Origin: JAHEEL01 sp039715165
Lineage (GTDB): Bacteria > Actinomycetota > Acidimicrobiia > Spongiisociales > UBA5794
DNA length: 14,681 bases
Direction of reading: 5' to 3'
Assembly: GCA_039715165.1 (NCBI GenBank)
Contig: JBDLHX010000059.1
Location: 1 to 14,681 of the forward strand
The notes under the pieces are model-generated. The model searched no databases and was not told the DNA's origin. It saw only the letters and a program-made list of their open reading frames with translations. Position 1 is the stretch's first letter. Every line of letters begins with the position of its first letter. Position numbers and translations under genes: made by a program. Of the stretch, positions 1-6,329 are shown piece by piece.

Positions 1-37
1 AGCATCAGCTCGGGCGCGTCCCCCCGTCCCTTGCGGT

Positions 38-126
38 CCGGGGGGACATGGGTTGTGGGGCGGCGTGCGCTCTCGCCCCAGAAACCGTGGATTGAGGCTC
101 CGCCCGGGGGGACATTGGTTGTGGGG
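38..126. repeat. Pair of 23-nt direct repeats
   Basis: Copies at 38-60 and 104-126 begin with CCGGGGGGACAT and end with GGTTGTGGGG; they differ at one base (G50 versus T116) and start 66 nt apart. The first copy also forms the right arm of the 18-47 inverted repeat. The function is unknown; they may be members of a dispersed intergenic repeat family. Confidence 0.7.
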
Positions 127-139
127 GAGGCGGAATGGA

Positions 140-167
140 GAGAGGGGCGGCTTGCGCCGCCCCTCTC
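140..167 (-). terminator. Strong GC-rich terminator hairpin after the substrate-binding protein
   Basis: A perfect 12-bp stem (GAGAGGGGCGGC with GCCGCCCCTCTC) closes a TTGC loop, starting 20 nt beyond the stop codon of the minus-strand gene. There is no T-run after it on the minus strand, as is common for terminators in GC-rich actinobacteria. Confidence 0.75.
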
Positions 168-187
168 CACTCGTTCGTTGTTCTTGG

Positions 188-1546
188 TCAGCCGCCGGCG
201 ACGATCTGGTCGAGCGTCGACGTTGCGCCTTCAGCGTCGTAGATGAAGACGTCGTACGTGCCGATTCCGGGCTCGTTGCTCGAACCGAAGTCGAGCGGAC
301 CGGAGGCACCGTCGTAGTCGATGTCCTTGCCTTCCGACAGCAGGGCGAAGCAATCGGCGAAGAGCGAGCACTTCTCGCCGCCCTTCGTCACGTTGCTGAT
401 CTCGTTGACGAAGACCGACGGGTCAGCGCTCTGCGCGGCCTGGGCAGCGAGCACGGTCACCATGAGGCAGTCGTACTTCTGTGCCGAGAAGATCGTCGGC
501 GTGCCCGGGAAGGCAGCCTCGAGACGATCCCCGAACGTCGCTTCACCGTTCGCCGGAGAAGCCGACGGGGCGGTGCCCTTGATGCCCTCGAGCAGTGCAA
601 CGTTGCCGCCGAGCTGGTCGCCACCGACCGTGTCCTTGAAGCCGTCGGCGACGTAGATCGCACCGGCGAAGCCCGCGCTCTCGAGGTCGAGCAGCAGCTG
701 CCCACCTTCCTCGAAGGTGATCATCGCAACGGCCTCTGCACCCGAAGCGACGACCTCGGCTGCGATATCCGCGAGCGATGCCTGCGCGTGGTCGTAGCCC
801 TGGCGGAGCGACACGGTCGCACCCGCACCTTCGAGCTCGTCGGCCAACAGCGTGCCGAAGCCCTCGCCGTATTCGTCCGAACGCCACACGACTGCAACGT
901 CTGCGATGCCGTCATCGATGATGACTCCGGCGAGCGCCGGGCCCTGCAAAGTGTCGGACGGGGCGGTCCGGCTGTAGTACGGGTCGTAGTCGGATGAGCT
1001 GAGCGCCGCCGCAGTGTTCGAACCCGAGCACATAGCGACCTGGCTGCTCTGGACCTTGTCGACGATCGACAGCGACACACCGGACGCAGCCGCGCCGATA
1101 ATCGCGTTGTGTTCGCCGGTCAGGTACTTGTCGACGTTCGCGGAGGCCGTGTTCGGGTCGGTCCCCGAATCGCCGTACTCCACGGTCACGAGACCGTCGG
1201 AGACAGCGTTGATCTCGTCGGCACCCATCTTGATCGGGTTCTCGAGCGCCGCGATGATCGCTGCGAGCTGTCCGGTCTGGGGCAGGATGGTTCCGACCTT
1301 GATCGGGATCGGCTCGAATGCAGCCGGTGCTTCGGTCGTCGTTGTCTCTTCGGCTTCGGTCGTCGTTGTCTCTTCAACCGTTGTGGTTGTTTCCTCGACC
1401 GTCGTCGTGGTCTCTGCCGCTGTCGTCGTCGTCCCTGCTGCCTCTTCTTCATCTCCACCGGTGTTCACAGCGATGATGAAGATGATGAGCACAGCGATGG
1501 CGGCAACGGCGATCCACGGAAGCCACTTCCGTAGTTCTGGGTTCAT
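188..1546 (-). CDS. Membrane-anchored LivK-type substrate-binding protein
   Basis: This 452-residue protein resembles the type I periplasmic binding proteins that feed branched-chain amino acids or similar small solutes to ABC importers. The ligand-binding region starts near residue 80 (IKVGTILPQTGQLA) and runs to the end, with a typical IIGAAASGVS segment. The N-terminus is not a lipobox: residues 9-27 form one hydrophobic helix and no cysteine follows, so the protein is probably held by an uncleaved anchor. Residues 39-74 form a linker of five TTTT blocks separated by short acidic pieces, likely a spacer across the cell wall. The ATG start follows a GGAGG ribosome site (1554-1558) by 7 nt. 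It stands alone between two terminators with no permease or ATPase gene beside it, so the substrate is unknown. The binding fold is fairly certain, the ligand is not. Confidence 0.88.
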   Translation of the reverse strand: MNPELRKWLPWIAVAAIAVLIIFIIAVNTGGDEEEAAGTTTTAAETTTTVEETTTTVEETTTTEAEETTTTEAPAAFEPIPIKVGTILPQTGQLAAIIAALENPIKMGADEINAVSDGLVTVEYGDSGTDPNTASANVDKYLTGEHNAIIGAAASGVSLSIVDKVQSSQVAMCSGSNTAAALSSSDYDPYYSRTAPSDTLQGPALAGVIIDDGIADVAVVWRSDEYGEGFGTLLADELEGAGATVSLRQGYDHAQASLADIAAEVVASGAEAVAMITFEEGGQLLLDLESAGFAGAIYVADGFKDTVGGDQLGGNVALLEGIKGTAPSASPANGEATFGDRLEAAFPGTPTIFSAQKYDCLMVTVLAAQAAQSADPSVFVNEISNVTKGGEKCSLFADCFALLSEGKDIDYDGASGPLDFGSSNEPGIGTYDVFIYDAEGATSTLDQIVAGG

Positions 1547-1569
1547 GGTTCTGCCTCCGGCTCAAATGA

Positions 1570-1608
1570 CCCTGGATAGCCAGGGACCCCGGCAGAAACG
1601 CCGGGGTC
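1570..1608 (-). promoter_or_regulatory. Two back-to-back stem-loops in the leader of the substrate-binding protein
   Basis: Hairpin 1 (1585-1608) has a perfect 9-bp stem, GACCCCGGC with GCCGGGGTC, around a 6-nt loop. Hairpin 2 (1570-1585) has a 6-bp stem, CCCTGG with CCAGGG, around a 4-nt loop; they share one base. Both lie between the upstream terminator and the ribosome site. They may stabilise the mRNA 5' end or regulate it; I recognise no known riboswitch class. Confidence 0.5.
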
Positions 1609-1614
1609 GGCCAA

Positions 1615-1644
1615 AAGATAGACCGGAGAGTCCTTGCATTGCAA
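1615..1644 (-). promoter_or_regulatory. Possible promoter of the substrate-binding protein gene
   Basis: On the minus strand TTGCAA (1639-1644) lies 18 nt before TATCTT (1615-1620), each matching 4 of 6 consensus bases. Transcription would start near 1608, the first base of the 9-bp hairpin. The elements overlap the terminator of the upstream operon, so the match could be accidental. Confidence 0.35.
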
Positions 1645-1659
1645 GGGGTGCGCGGTCTA
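1619..1659 (-). terminator. Terminator of the copper/redox operon
   Basis: TAGACCG (1653-1659, including the stop codon of the di-haem gene) pairs with CGGTCTA (1619-1625). Inside it CCTTGCA and TGCAAGG (1632-1646) form a second stem. The hairpin is followed on the minus strand by TCTTTT (1613-1618), a classic intrinsic terminator arrangement. Confidence 0.7.
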
Positions 1660-3135
1660 CAGCTCGTCGCCGGAGGCGTTGATCCCATTAAGGCGGAGGC
1701 CGTCGGGATCGGGGACAGCGTCATCGGGGATCCACGGCGACAGGCACTCGCGACTCTTCACGCACGGATCGGTCAGAGCGTGAAGGAACGCGACGAGTTC
1801 GCCGATCTGCTCGTCGGAGAGGGATCGGTTGCTCACCGTGAGCACACCGCTGTTCCGGTTCGCCTCAACCTGTTCAAGCGCCGAATCCGTGTAGCGCTCG
1901 GCGTTGCCGGTCCGGATCGAGGGATCGACGGCCCCGAAGTCGTAGGAGGCAATGGCCTTCTCCGGGTTCAGGTGGTGCCGCACGATCGCTTCGAGTGTTG
2001 CGTAGGCACCGTCGTGGCCGTACGGGCCGGTCACTTCGACGTTGAGCAGCGACGGCGTGCGGAAGGCATACCGATCCTCGTCGTTCCCGGTCTCGAGGTA
2101 TCGGCCCCAGTCATCGTCGCCGTAAGTACCGCTGTCCCTGCCAAGTCCGATCTGCGGGATCGCGAGAGCGTGGAACTGCTCGTCCGTGAAGAAGTCCCCC
2201 TTGTGGCACGTCGAGCACGCCGCCTCGCCGTAGAACAGGAGCGCTCCCCGCTTCGCTTCGTCGGTGATGGAACTGTCGCCCCCTTCCACGTACGCCCTCC
2301 AGGGCGTGTCAACGAAGGTCTGCGAACGCTCGTACTCGCCAAGGGCAGCGGCGATGTTCTCGTACGTCACGATCTCCTCGACCGGTCCATCACCGAAGAC
2401 CGCTTGGAACTCACCCGGCCATCCATTGGGATCGAGAACGCCTTCTCCCTCGCCGTAGCCACCGACGATTTGAGCGAGGCGCCGGCGGATGTTCTCGTGG
2501 AGGACGTCCCCCGTGTTGCCGACCTCCGTTCCGAAGTCGAACCCGCGCATCTCCTCCTCCGACGTCGTCGGGAACCGGCTCTGGGCGACGGCGAGGTTCG
2601 CTCCGGCGAGGGTGTCGGGGTATCCGTGCGGGCGGTCTGGCGTCCGAATGCCGTACCCATCGTCGCCGTTCGACAGCGGGGTCTTCCCGAGGCTCTCGAT
2701 CCGCCCGTCGTGGAACATCACCTCGTCCCACAACCCGGCGTTGAACGTCGTCGGGGCGTTGCGCGGCACCAACGGACCTTGTGGGTGTGTTCTCCCCGGG
2801 CCGAGGAGGTCCGGATCGTCCGCTCCGACACCGATCGACATCGGAATGCCGTCCCCACCTCCGAGCATCGGGTGGTGACACGTCACGCATGCACTGTCCA
2901 TCTCACCACCCAGTGCCTTCGTGTAGAAGAGCTCCATCCCGAGTTGGGCAAGGGGATCGGAGATGTCGGGAAGATCACGTCCGGCAGAAGGGTCACCGGT
3001 CAAGCCGTTGGCAGTGATCACCTGGCGAAGACGGGCGTCGATCCCCGCATCGTTCGCGTCGTCGGCACAACCCGCGATCGCTCCAAGCATGAGCACCGCA
3101 AGGCCGACGGTGGCAACACGCCGAAGCATCGTCAC
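1657..3135 (-). CDS. Di-haem cytochrome c peroxidase / MauG-family lipoprotein
   Basis: This protein (492 residues) has a lipoprotein signal ending in the lipobox IAGC (Cys23) and two c-type haem sites, CVTCH at 83-87 and CSTCH at 307-311, spaced as in the bacterial CcpA/MauG family. Other family marks are RNAPTTFNAG near 125, FHDGR near 141 and FRTPSLLN near 355 followed by GPYGHDGAY. Members reduce hydrogen peroxide with cytochrome c or cupredoxin electrons, or oxidise a protein partner as MauG does; which applies here cannot be read from sequence. The C-terminal piece beyond the peroxidase core carries two more cysteines (DPCVKSREC). The GTG start overlaps the stop of the copper-chaperone gene by 4 bp (GTGA), and a second start, ATG at 3129, lies two codons in. 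It is the last gene of a four-gene operon. Cytochrome c maturation must be supplied from elsewhere. Confidence 0.9.
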   Translation of the reverse strand: MTMLRRVATVGLAVLMLGAIAGCADDANDAGIDARLRQVITANGLTGDPSAGRDLPDISDPLAQLGMELFYTKALGGEMDSACVTCHHPMLGGGDGIPMSIGVGADDPDLLGPGRTHPQGPLVPRNAPTTFNAGLWDEVMFHDGRIESLGKTPLSNGDDGYGIRTPDRPHGYPDTLAGANLAVAQSRFPTTSEEEMRGFDFGTEVGNTGDVLHENIRRRLAQIVGGYGEGEGVLDPNGWPGEFQAVFGDGPVEEIVTYENIAAALGEYERSQTFVDTPWRAYVEGGDSSITDEAKRGALLFYGEAACSTCHKGDFFTDEQFHALAIPQIGLGRDSGTYGDDDWGRYLETGNDEDRYAFRTPSLLNVEVTGPYGHDGAYATLEAIVRHHLNPEKAIASYDFGAVDPSIRTGNAERYTDSALEQVEANRNSGVLTVSNRSLSDEQIGELVAFLHALTDPCVKSRECLSPWIPDDAVPDPDGLRLNGINASGDEL

Positions 3136-3668
3136 GGTGCCGGCACAACGATCGGGTCCGCCGACTCGAGCTCAGGAGCCTCGTCCGTGACCGGCACGTC
3201 GAGGGTGAACTCCCCCGACTGCTCGAACTTGAGTGTGAGGGGGTATGTCGTCCCGGCGGCGAGCGGCTCGGTCAACTCGATGAGCATGATGTGGAGCCCC
3301 GCCGGCTCGAGCACCACCGTCTCACCCGGCGGGAAGTCGATCACCCCGCCGTCGACCATGTGCATGTGCATGACGCCGTTTGCGTCGATCTCGTCGATGT
3401 GAAGCTCGACGGCCGCGGCCATCGGCGTCTTCGCTGCCACGAGACGATCCGCCGCGCCTCCCTCGTTGCGGAAGACCATGTACACGATCCCGGTGCCGTC
3501 TTCGATGGGTGGCGTCGGAAGCGACCACGGGCCTTCGATCACAAGCTGCGGACCCGTGCCGGAGGCGGGAGCGCTTGGCGTCGTATCCGTCGCTCCCGTC
3601 TCGCCACCACTGCACCCGGCGAGCGCCACGAGCACTGTGAGGATCGCTATTTGCTTGCGCCGCATCAT
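3132..3668 (-). CDS. PCu(A)C-type copper chaperone lipoprotein
   Basis: This 178-residue protein has a short signal with lipobox LAGC (Cys19), a Thr/Ser/Pro linker, and one PCu(A)C domain from about residue 42 to 160. PCu(A)C proteins bind Cu(I) outside the membrane through a His/Met site and deliver it, classically to the CuA centre of cytochrome oxidase. The metal motif is visible: His90, the Met/His run MHMHM at 100-104, then Met104-X21-His126-X-Met128, the usual M-X21-H-X-M spacing. The run is richer in Met/His than usual. I place the start at ATG 3668, 11 nt after the preceding stop and behind an AAGG ribosome site, because a longer frame to 3815 would put a charged non-signal stretch ahead of the lipobox. 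A second ATG follows at once (3665). It sits between the DsrE-like and di-haem lipoproteins. Confidence 0.9.
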   Translation of the reverse strand: MMRRKQIAILTVLVALAGCSGGETGATDTTPSAPASGTGPQLVIEGPWSLPTPPIEDGTGIVYMVFRNEGGAADRLVAAKTPMAAAVELHIDEIDANGVMHMHMVDGGVIDFPPGETVVLEPAGLHIMLIELTEPLAAGTTYPLTLKFEQSGEFTLDVPVTDEAPELESADPIVVPAP

Positions 3669-3679
3669 CGTGACCTTGC

Positions 3680-4273
3680 TCAGCCGCCGTAGCTGAGGAC
3701 CGTGACGTCCTCCGCGAACAGGGCGGCGTACACGAACTCGGGCTTGCCGATGATGACACCCGGCAGGATCTCGTCTTCTGCCAGACCCGCCACGTTCTTC
3801 ATGCAGACCGGGCACAGGAGCACGGTCCCGCCCGCATCCATGAACATGCCGAGCATCTCCTGGAGCGTGCTGCCCGACTTGTGCGTGCTCTGAGGGATGT
3901 TGATGTCGGCGAGGCGGGCGCCGTAGACGTTGAGGAAGATCGTGGCCGGCTTTCCGGTGTTGGCCATGACCTTGGTGGAGAACCCGATCGCCATCGCCGC
4001 CGTGTCGATGTCGTCGGTCGACAGGTTGACGAACAGGCCGCCCTTCAACTCCTCAGCCGACGGTGGCGTCTGAGCCGCAGCCGACGAACCGGAGGCCGGG
4101 GCTTCCGTCGTCGAACTCGCGACCGTCGTCGCCACGGTCGTCTCGGCGCTCGCCGCGGTGGTCGACGTTTCGGCCGCCGATCCGTCGTCGCTGCACCCCG
4201 CCATCGCGGTGGCTGCGAACAGCGCGATAACCACCAACAGGACGAGCCTGCGGCCCGTAGTCCTCTGCCTCAC
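3680..4273 (-). CDS. Exported DsrE-like lipoprotein with a CPVC motif
   Basis: This 197-residue protein carries a signal with lipobox MAGC (Cys27), a Ser/Thr/Ala-rich linker (about 28-72), and a DsrE/DsrF-like domain from about 76 to the end. The domain shows the family layout: a first strand (GLFVNLSTDD), a helix, the strand KPATIFLNVYGA, then CPVC at 154-157 followed by MKNVAGL and a closing PEFVYAALF segment. DsrE relatives bind or pass sulfur or act on thiols, mostly inside the cell; here the lipobox puts it on the outer face of the membrane. The two cysteines could bind a thiophilic metal or form a redox pair. The GTG start at 4273 overlaps the regulator's stop as GTGA; a longer frame to 4339 is rejected because it would bury the signal peptide. 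The exact role is unknown. Confidence 0.8.
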   Translation of the reverse strand: MRQRTTGRRLVLLVVIALFAATAMAGCSDDGSAAETSTTAASAETTVATTVASSTTEAPASGSSAAAQTPPSAEELKGGLFVNLSTDDIDTAAMAIGFSTKVMANTGKPATIFLNVYGARLADINIPQSTHKSGSTLQEMLGMFMDAGGTVLLCPVCMKNVAGLAEDEILPGVIIGKPEFVYAALFAEDVTVLSYGG

Positions 4274-4842
4274 TGTGTCTTCTCCCTCTTGGTCATGAAC
4301 ATCATGTGTTCCCGTATGGAGACCTGTGCGGCCTCCCAATCCATCAACTCGCCCCCGAATCCCGTGTGGAATCGCTTCGCGTTCACCGCGTCCTCGAAGC
4401 AGAGGACGGTGGGCGCGCAGCAGAGCGTGAAATCCGGCTGCACCAGGAATGTCGCGGAGCGGACATTGACCATCTGCCCGCCGAGGAAGTCCTGGGCGAG
4501 AGCGGATGTCACACCTTCCCTCTGTGACATGAGCATGAGCCCACAGTGCGAACAGCAGGCCTCGGCGTGCGCGCCGGCGTCATCAAAGAGCGTCATCGAC
4601 GTCCGCGATCCGAGCTCGGCCCCGCACATCTCGCACAGCCGGGTGGACCCGACCTCCGGCTCTCTCCTGGCGATCGCCCCACCGAATACCTTGGTGAGTG
4701 AGCCCTGCTCGTCGAGGCTGTCGAGGTCCCGATTGATCGTCATGCGCGACACTCCGAGGTCCTCTACGAGATCTGCAACTCGCACGCTTCCGCCCTCTCC
4801 GATGAGTTCGAGAATGCGTCGGTGCCGATCCGCTGGGAGCAC
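4270..4842 (-). CDS. DeoR-type HTH regulator fused to a NosL-like cysteine-rich domain
   Basis: Read from GTG 4842, this is a 190-residue cytosolic protein with no signal. Residues 5-57 are a DeoR-type winged helix (HRRILELIGEGG, VSRMTINRDLDSL, FGGAI). The rest lacks the sugar-phosphate sensor domain of ordinary DeoR proteins. It has CEMC at 70-73, CCSHC at 96-100, Cys141-Cys142 and Cys148, then a C-terminal section (DAVNAKRF, FGGELMDW) resembling the end of the copper-binding NosL proteins. The likely role is a Cu(I) or other thiophilic-metal sensor controlling the operon it heads. The start is supported by AAAGG 10 nt upstream and by the promoter at 4885-4914; a longer frame starting at TTG 4914 would begin inside the -35 box. 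The HTH call is secure; the NosL relation is good by eye but unproven. Confidence 0.82.
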   Translation of the reverse strand: MLPADRHRRILELIGEGGSVRVADLVEDLGVSRMTINRDLDSLDEQGSLTKVFGGAIARREPEVGSTRLCEMCGAELGSRTSMTLFDDAGAHAEACCSHCGLMLMSQREGVTSALAQDFLGGQMVNVRSATFLVQPDFTLCCAPTVLCFEDAVNAKRFHTGFGGELMDWEAAQVSIREHMMFMTKREKTQ

Positions 4843-4848
4843 GCGCGC

Positions 4849-4868
4849 GTTACCTTTCGTTACGTTGC
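4849..4868. promoter_or_regulatory. Possible operator: GTTAC direct repeats one helical turn apart
   Basis: On the plus strand GTTAC occurs at 4849-4853 and 4859-4863, exactly 10 bp apart, followed by GTTGC at 4864-4868. The block lies between the predicted transcription start (about 4878) and the regulator's start codon, where a bound repressor would block its own operon. That the encoded HTH protein binds here is inference. Confidence 0.35.
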
Positions 4869-4884
4869 GGGACAGTTGGCGTGG

Positions 4885-4914
4885 ATCGTACCAACAGCGG
4901 TTCCGACGTTTCAA
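4885..4914 (-). promoter_or_regulatory. Promoter of the copper/redox operon
   Basis: On the minus strand TTGAAA (4909-4914) is followed after 18 nt by TACGAT (4885-4890). The -35 matches 5 of 6 bases and the -10 fits the actinobacterial TANNNT form. Transcription would start near 4878, giving a leader of about 36 nt before GTG 4842. Confidence 0.6.
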
Positions 4915-4969
4915 ACGGTCGCCGGATCGGTCGCTTGCCCGTTCTGCGCACTCACCGCCCCAGGATCGG

Positions 4970-4982
4970 CATAATCAGTCTC
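4970..4982 (+). promoter_or_regulatory. -10 box of hflX, predicting a leaderless mRNA
   Basis: CATAAT (4970-4975) is followed by 7 nt and then the ATG at 4983, so transcription should begin at or next to the start codon. No ribosome site precedes the ATG, which fits. I see no good -35 box at normal spacing. Confidence 0.5.
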
Positions 4983-6299
4983 ATGTCCGATGATTTCCGA
5001 ACCCACGTGGCGCGAGGTAGGCGCCGGCTCACGGCTTCGGTCACCGACCTCGACGTCGTCCAGCAGCGAGCGCTGCTCATCGGGCTCGTGCGCGACGGCA
5101 GCAAGGTCGCCGAGGGCGATCGGAGCCTCGGCGAGCTGGAACTGCTCACGGACACCGCAGGCTCGGACCCAGTCGAGTCGGTGCTCGTGCGGCGGGAGCG
5201 TCCGGATGCGGCGACGTTCCTCGGCAAGGGCAAGCTCTCCGAGCTCGTCGCCGAATCCCACGCCCTCGACATCGACGTCGTCGTTTTCGACAACGAGTTG
5301 TCGCCTGCCCAACAGCGCAACCTGCAGCAGGCGTTTCAGTGCGACGTCGTCGACCGTGTTGCCTTGATCCTCGACATCTTCGCCCAGCACGCCCATACCC
5401 ATGAGGGGCGTCTCCAGGTGGAGCTCGCCCAGCACCGATACCGGCTCCCCCGCCTGCGCGGCAAGGGCATCGAGCTCTCCCGTCTCGGCGCGGGCATCGG
5501 GACACGCGGCCCGGGCGAGACGAAGCTCGAGACCGATCGACGCAGGATCCTCGAGCGTGTGTCGAAGATCGAGCGAGAGCTCAAGGACGCGGCCCGGTCT
5601 CGCGAGACGAGAGCGAAGTCACGCAAACGCTCCGGCCTTCCGATCGCCGCTCTCGTCGGCTACACGAACGCGGGCAAGTCAACGCTTTTCAACCGCCTCA
5701 CCGATGCCGATGTGCTCGTCGAGGACCGCCTCTTCGCCACGCTCGGCTCGACGGTTCGCAGGCTCGACCTCCCGGATGGGCATCGCGCCCTCATGTCCGA
5801 CACCGTCGGCTTCGTTCGCAGGCTCCCCCATGAGCTCGTCGAGGCATTCCGATCGACGCTCGACGAGGCCGCCGACGCCGACCTTCTCGTCCACATCGTC
5901 GACGCCGACGATCCCGATCCGGACGGGCAGATCACCGCTGTACGCGAGGTACTCAACGAGATCGGCGCAGCCGAGGTCCCGGAGATTCTCGTCTTCAACA
6001 AGATCGACGTCGCCGAGCCTGCGGTCGTCAAGCGGCTCTTGACCGTCTACGAAGGGTCGGTTGCGGCTTCGGCATTGACCGGTGAGCAGATCGACGACGT
6101 GACATCAGCGATCGTCGACGGTCTGGAGGCCGTGACCGTCTTGGTCGACCTCGTCATTCCGTACGACCGCGGCGACCTCGTAGCCGGGCTTCACGAGGCG
6201 GGTGAGGTCCTCGAAGAGCGCCACGGTGAACACGGCACGGAGATGACCGTCCGCCTCCCCTCGGCGACGGCCGACCGCCTCACCGACTACAGACGCTGA
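4983..6299 (+). CDS. hflX: GTPase HflX
   Basis: HflX is a ribosome-binding GTPase that can split stalled or hibernating 70S ribosomes, mainly under stress. This copy has 438 residues, a normal length. The N-terminal region shows the family motifs DAATFLGKGKLSEL and VVVFDNELSPAQQRNL, and the linker GAGIGTRGPGETKLETDRR. The GTPase domain has G1 GYTNAGKS (226-233), the G2 region around FATLGST, G3 DTVGF (273-277) and G4 NKID (339-342), with ASALTG as the G5 region. I take ATG 4983 rather than the upstream ATG at 4881, because homologues begin near this point and because a -10 box lies 7 nt before it. It is divergent from the copper/redox operon and convergent with the PhoH gene, with only 30 nt between the two stop codons and no clear terminator. 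Confidence 0.95.
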   Translation: MSDDFRTHVARGRRRLTASVTDLDVVQQRALLIGLVRDGSKVAEGDRSLGELELLTDTAGSDPVESVLVRRERPDAATFLGKGKLSELVAESHALDIDVVVFDNELSPAQQRNLQQAFQCDVVDRVALILDIFAQHAHTHEGRLQVELAQHRYRLPRLRGKGIELSRLGAGIGTRGPGETKLETDRRRILERVSKIERELKDAARSRETRAKSRKRSGLPIAALVGYTNAGKSTLFNRLTDADVLVEDRLFATLGSTVRRLDLPDGHRALMSDTVGFVRRLPHELVEAFRSTLDEAADADLLVHIVDADDPDPDGQITAVREVLNEIGAAEVPEILVFNKIDVAEPAVVKRLLTVYEGSVAASALTGEQIDDVTSAIVDGLEAVTVLVDLVIPYDRGDLVAGLHEAGEVLEERHGEHGTEMTVRLPSATADRLTDYRR

Positions 6300-6329
6300 G
6301 CGGCCGCTTCAGAACTCGCAACTCGCGAC

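Larger units (their letters stand above)
1..187. other. Non-coding stretch at the window edge
   Basis: I find no convincing gene here. The stretch holds a 23-nt direct repeat (38-60 and 104-126), an 8-bp inverted repeat (GTCCCCCC at 18-25 with GGGGGGAC at 40-47) that could be another hairpin, and the terminator of the minus-strand gene next door (140-167). A minus-strand ATG sits at 3-5 but its reading frame leaves the window at once, so it cannot be judged. Confidence 0.6.

Noticed and set aside
1320..1440. Repeated short units resembling a CRISPR or minisatellite
   Set aside because: They encode the Thr-rich linker in frame, have no spacers of even length, and are not palindromic.
1639..3402. 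A 587-codon open frame on the plus strand
   Set aside because: It lies opposite the di-haem and copper-chaperone genes, both of which have clear motifs. Long antisense frames are expected in GC-rich DNA, and this one shows no recognisable domain.
4843..4914. N-terminal extension of the HTH-NosL protein to 4914
   Set aside because: It would start at a TTG inside the likely -35 box, and the added residues do not belong to the DeoR fold.
6300..6307. GCGGCCGC palindrome after hflX as a terminator
   Set aside because: It has no loop and cannot form a hairpin of useful size; 8-bp GC palindromes are common in DNA of this composition.
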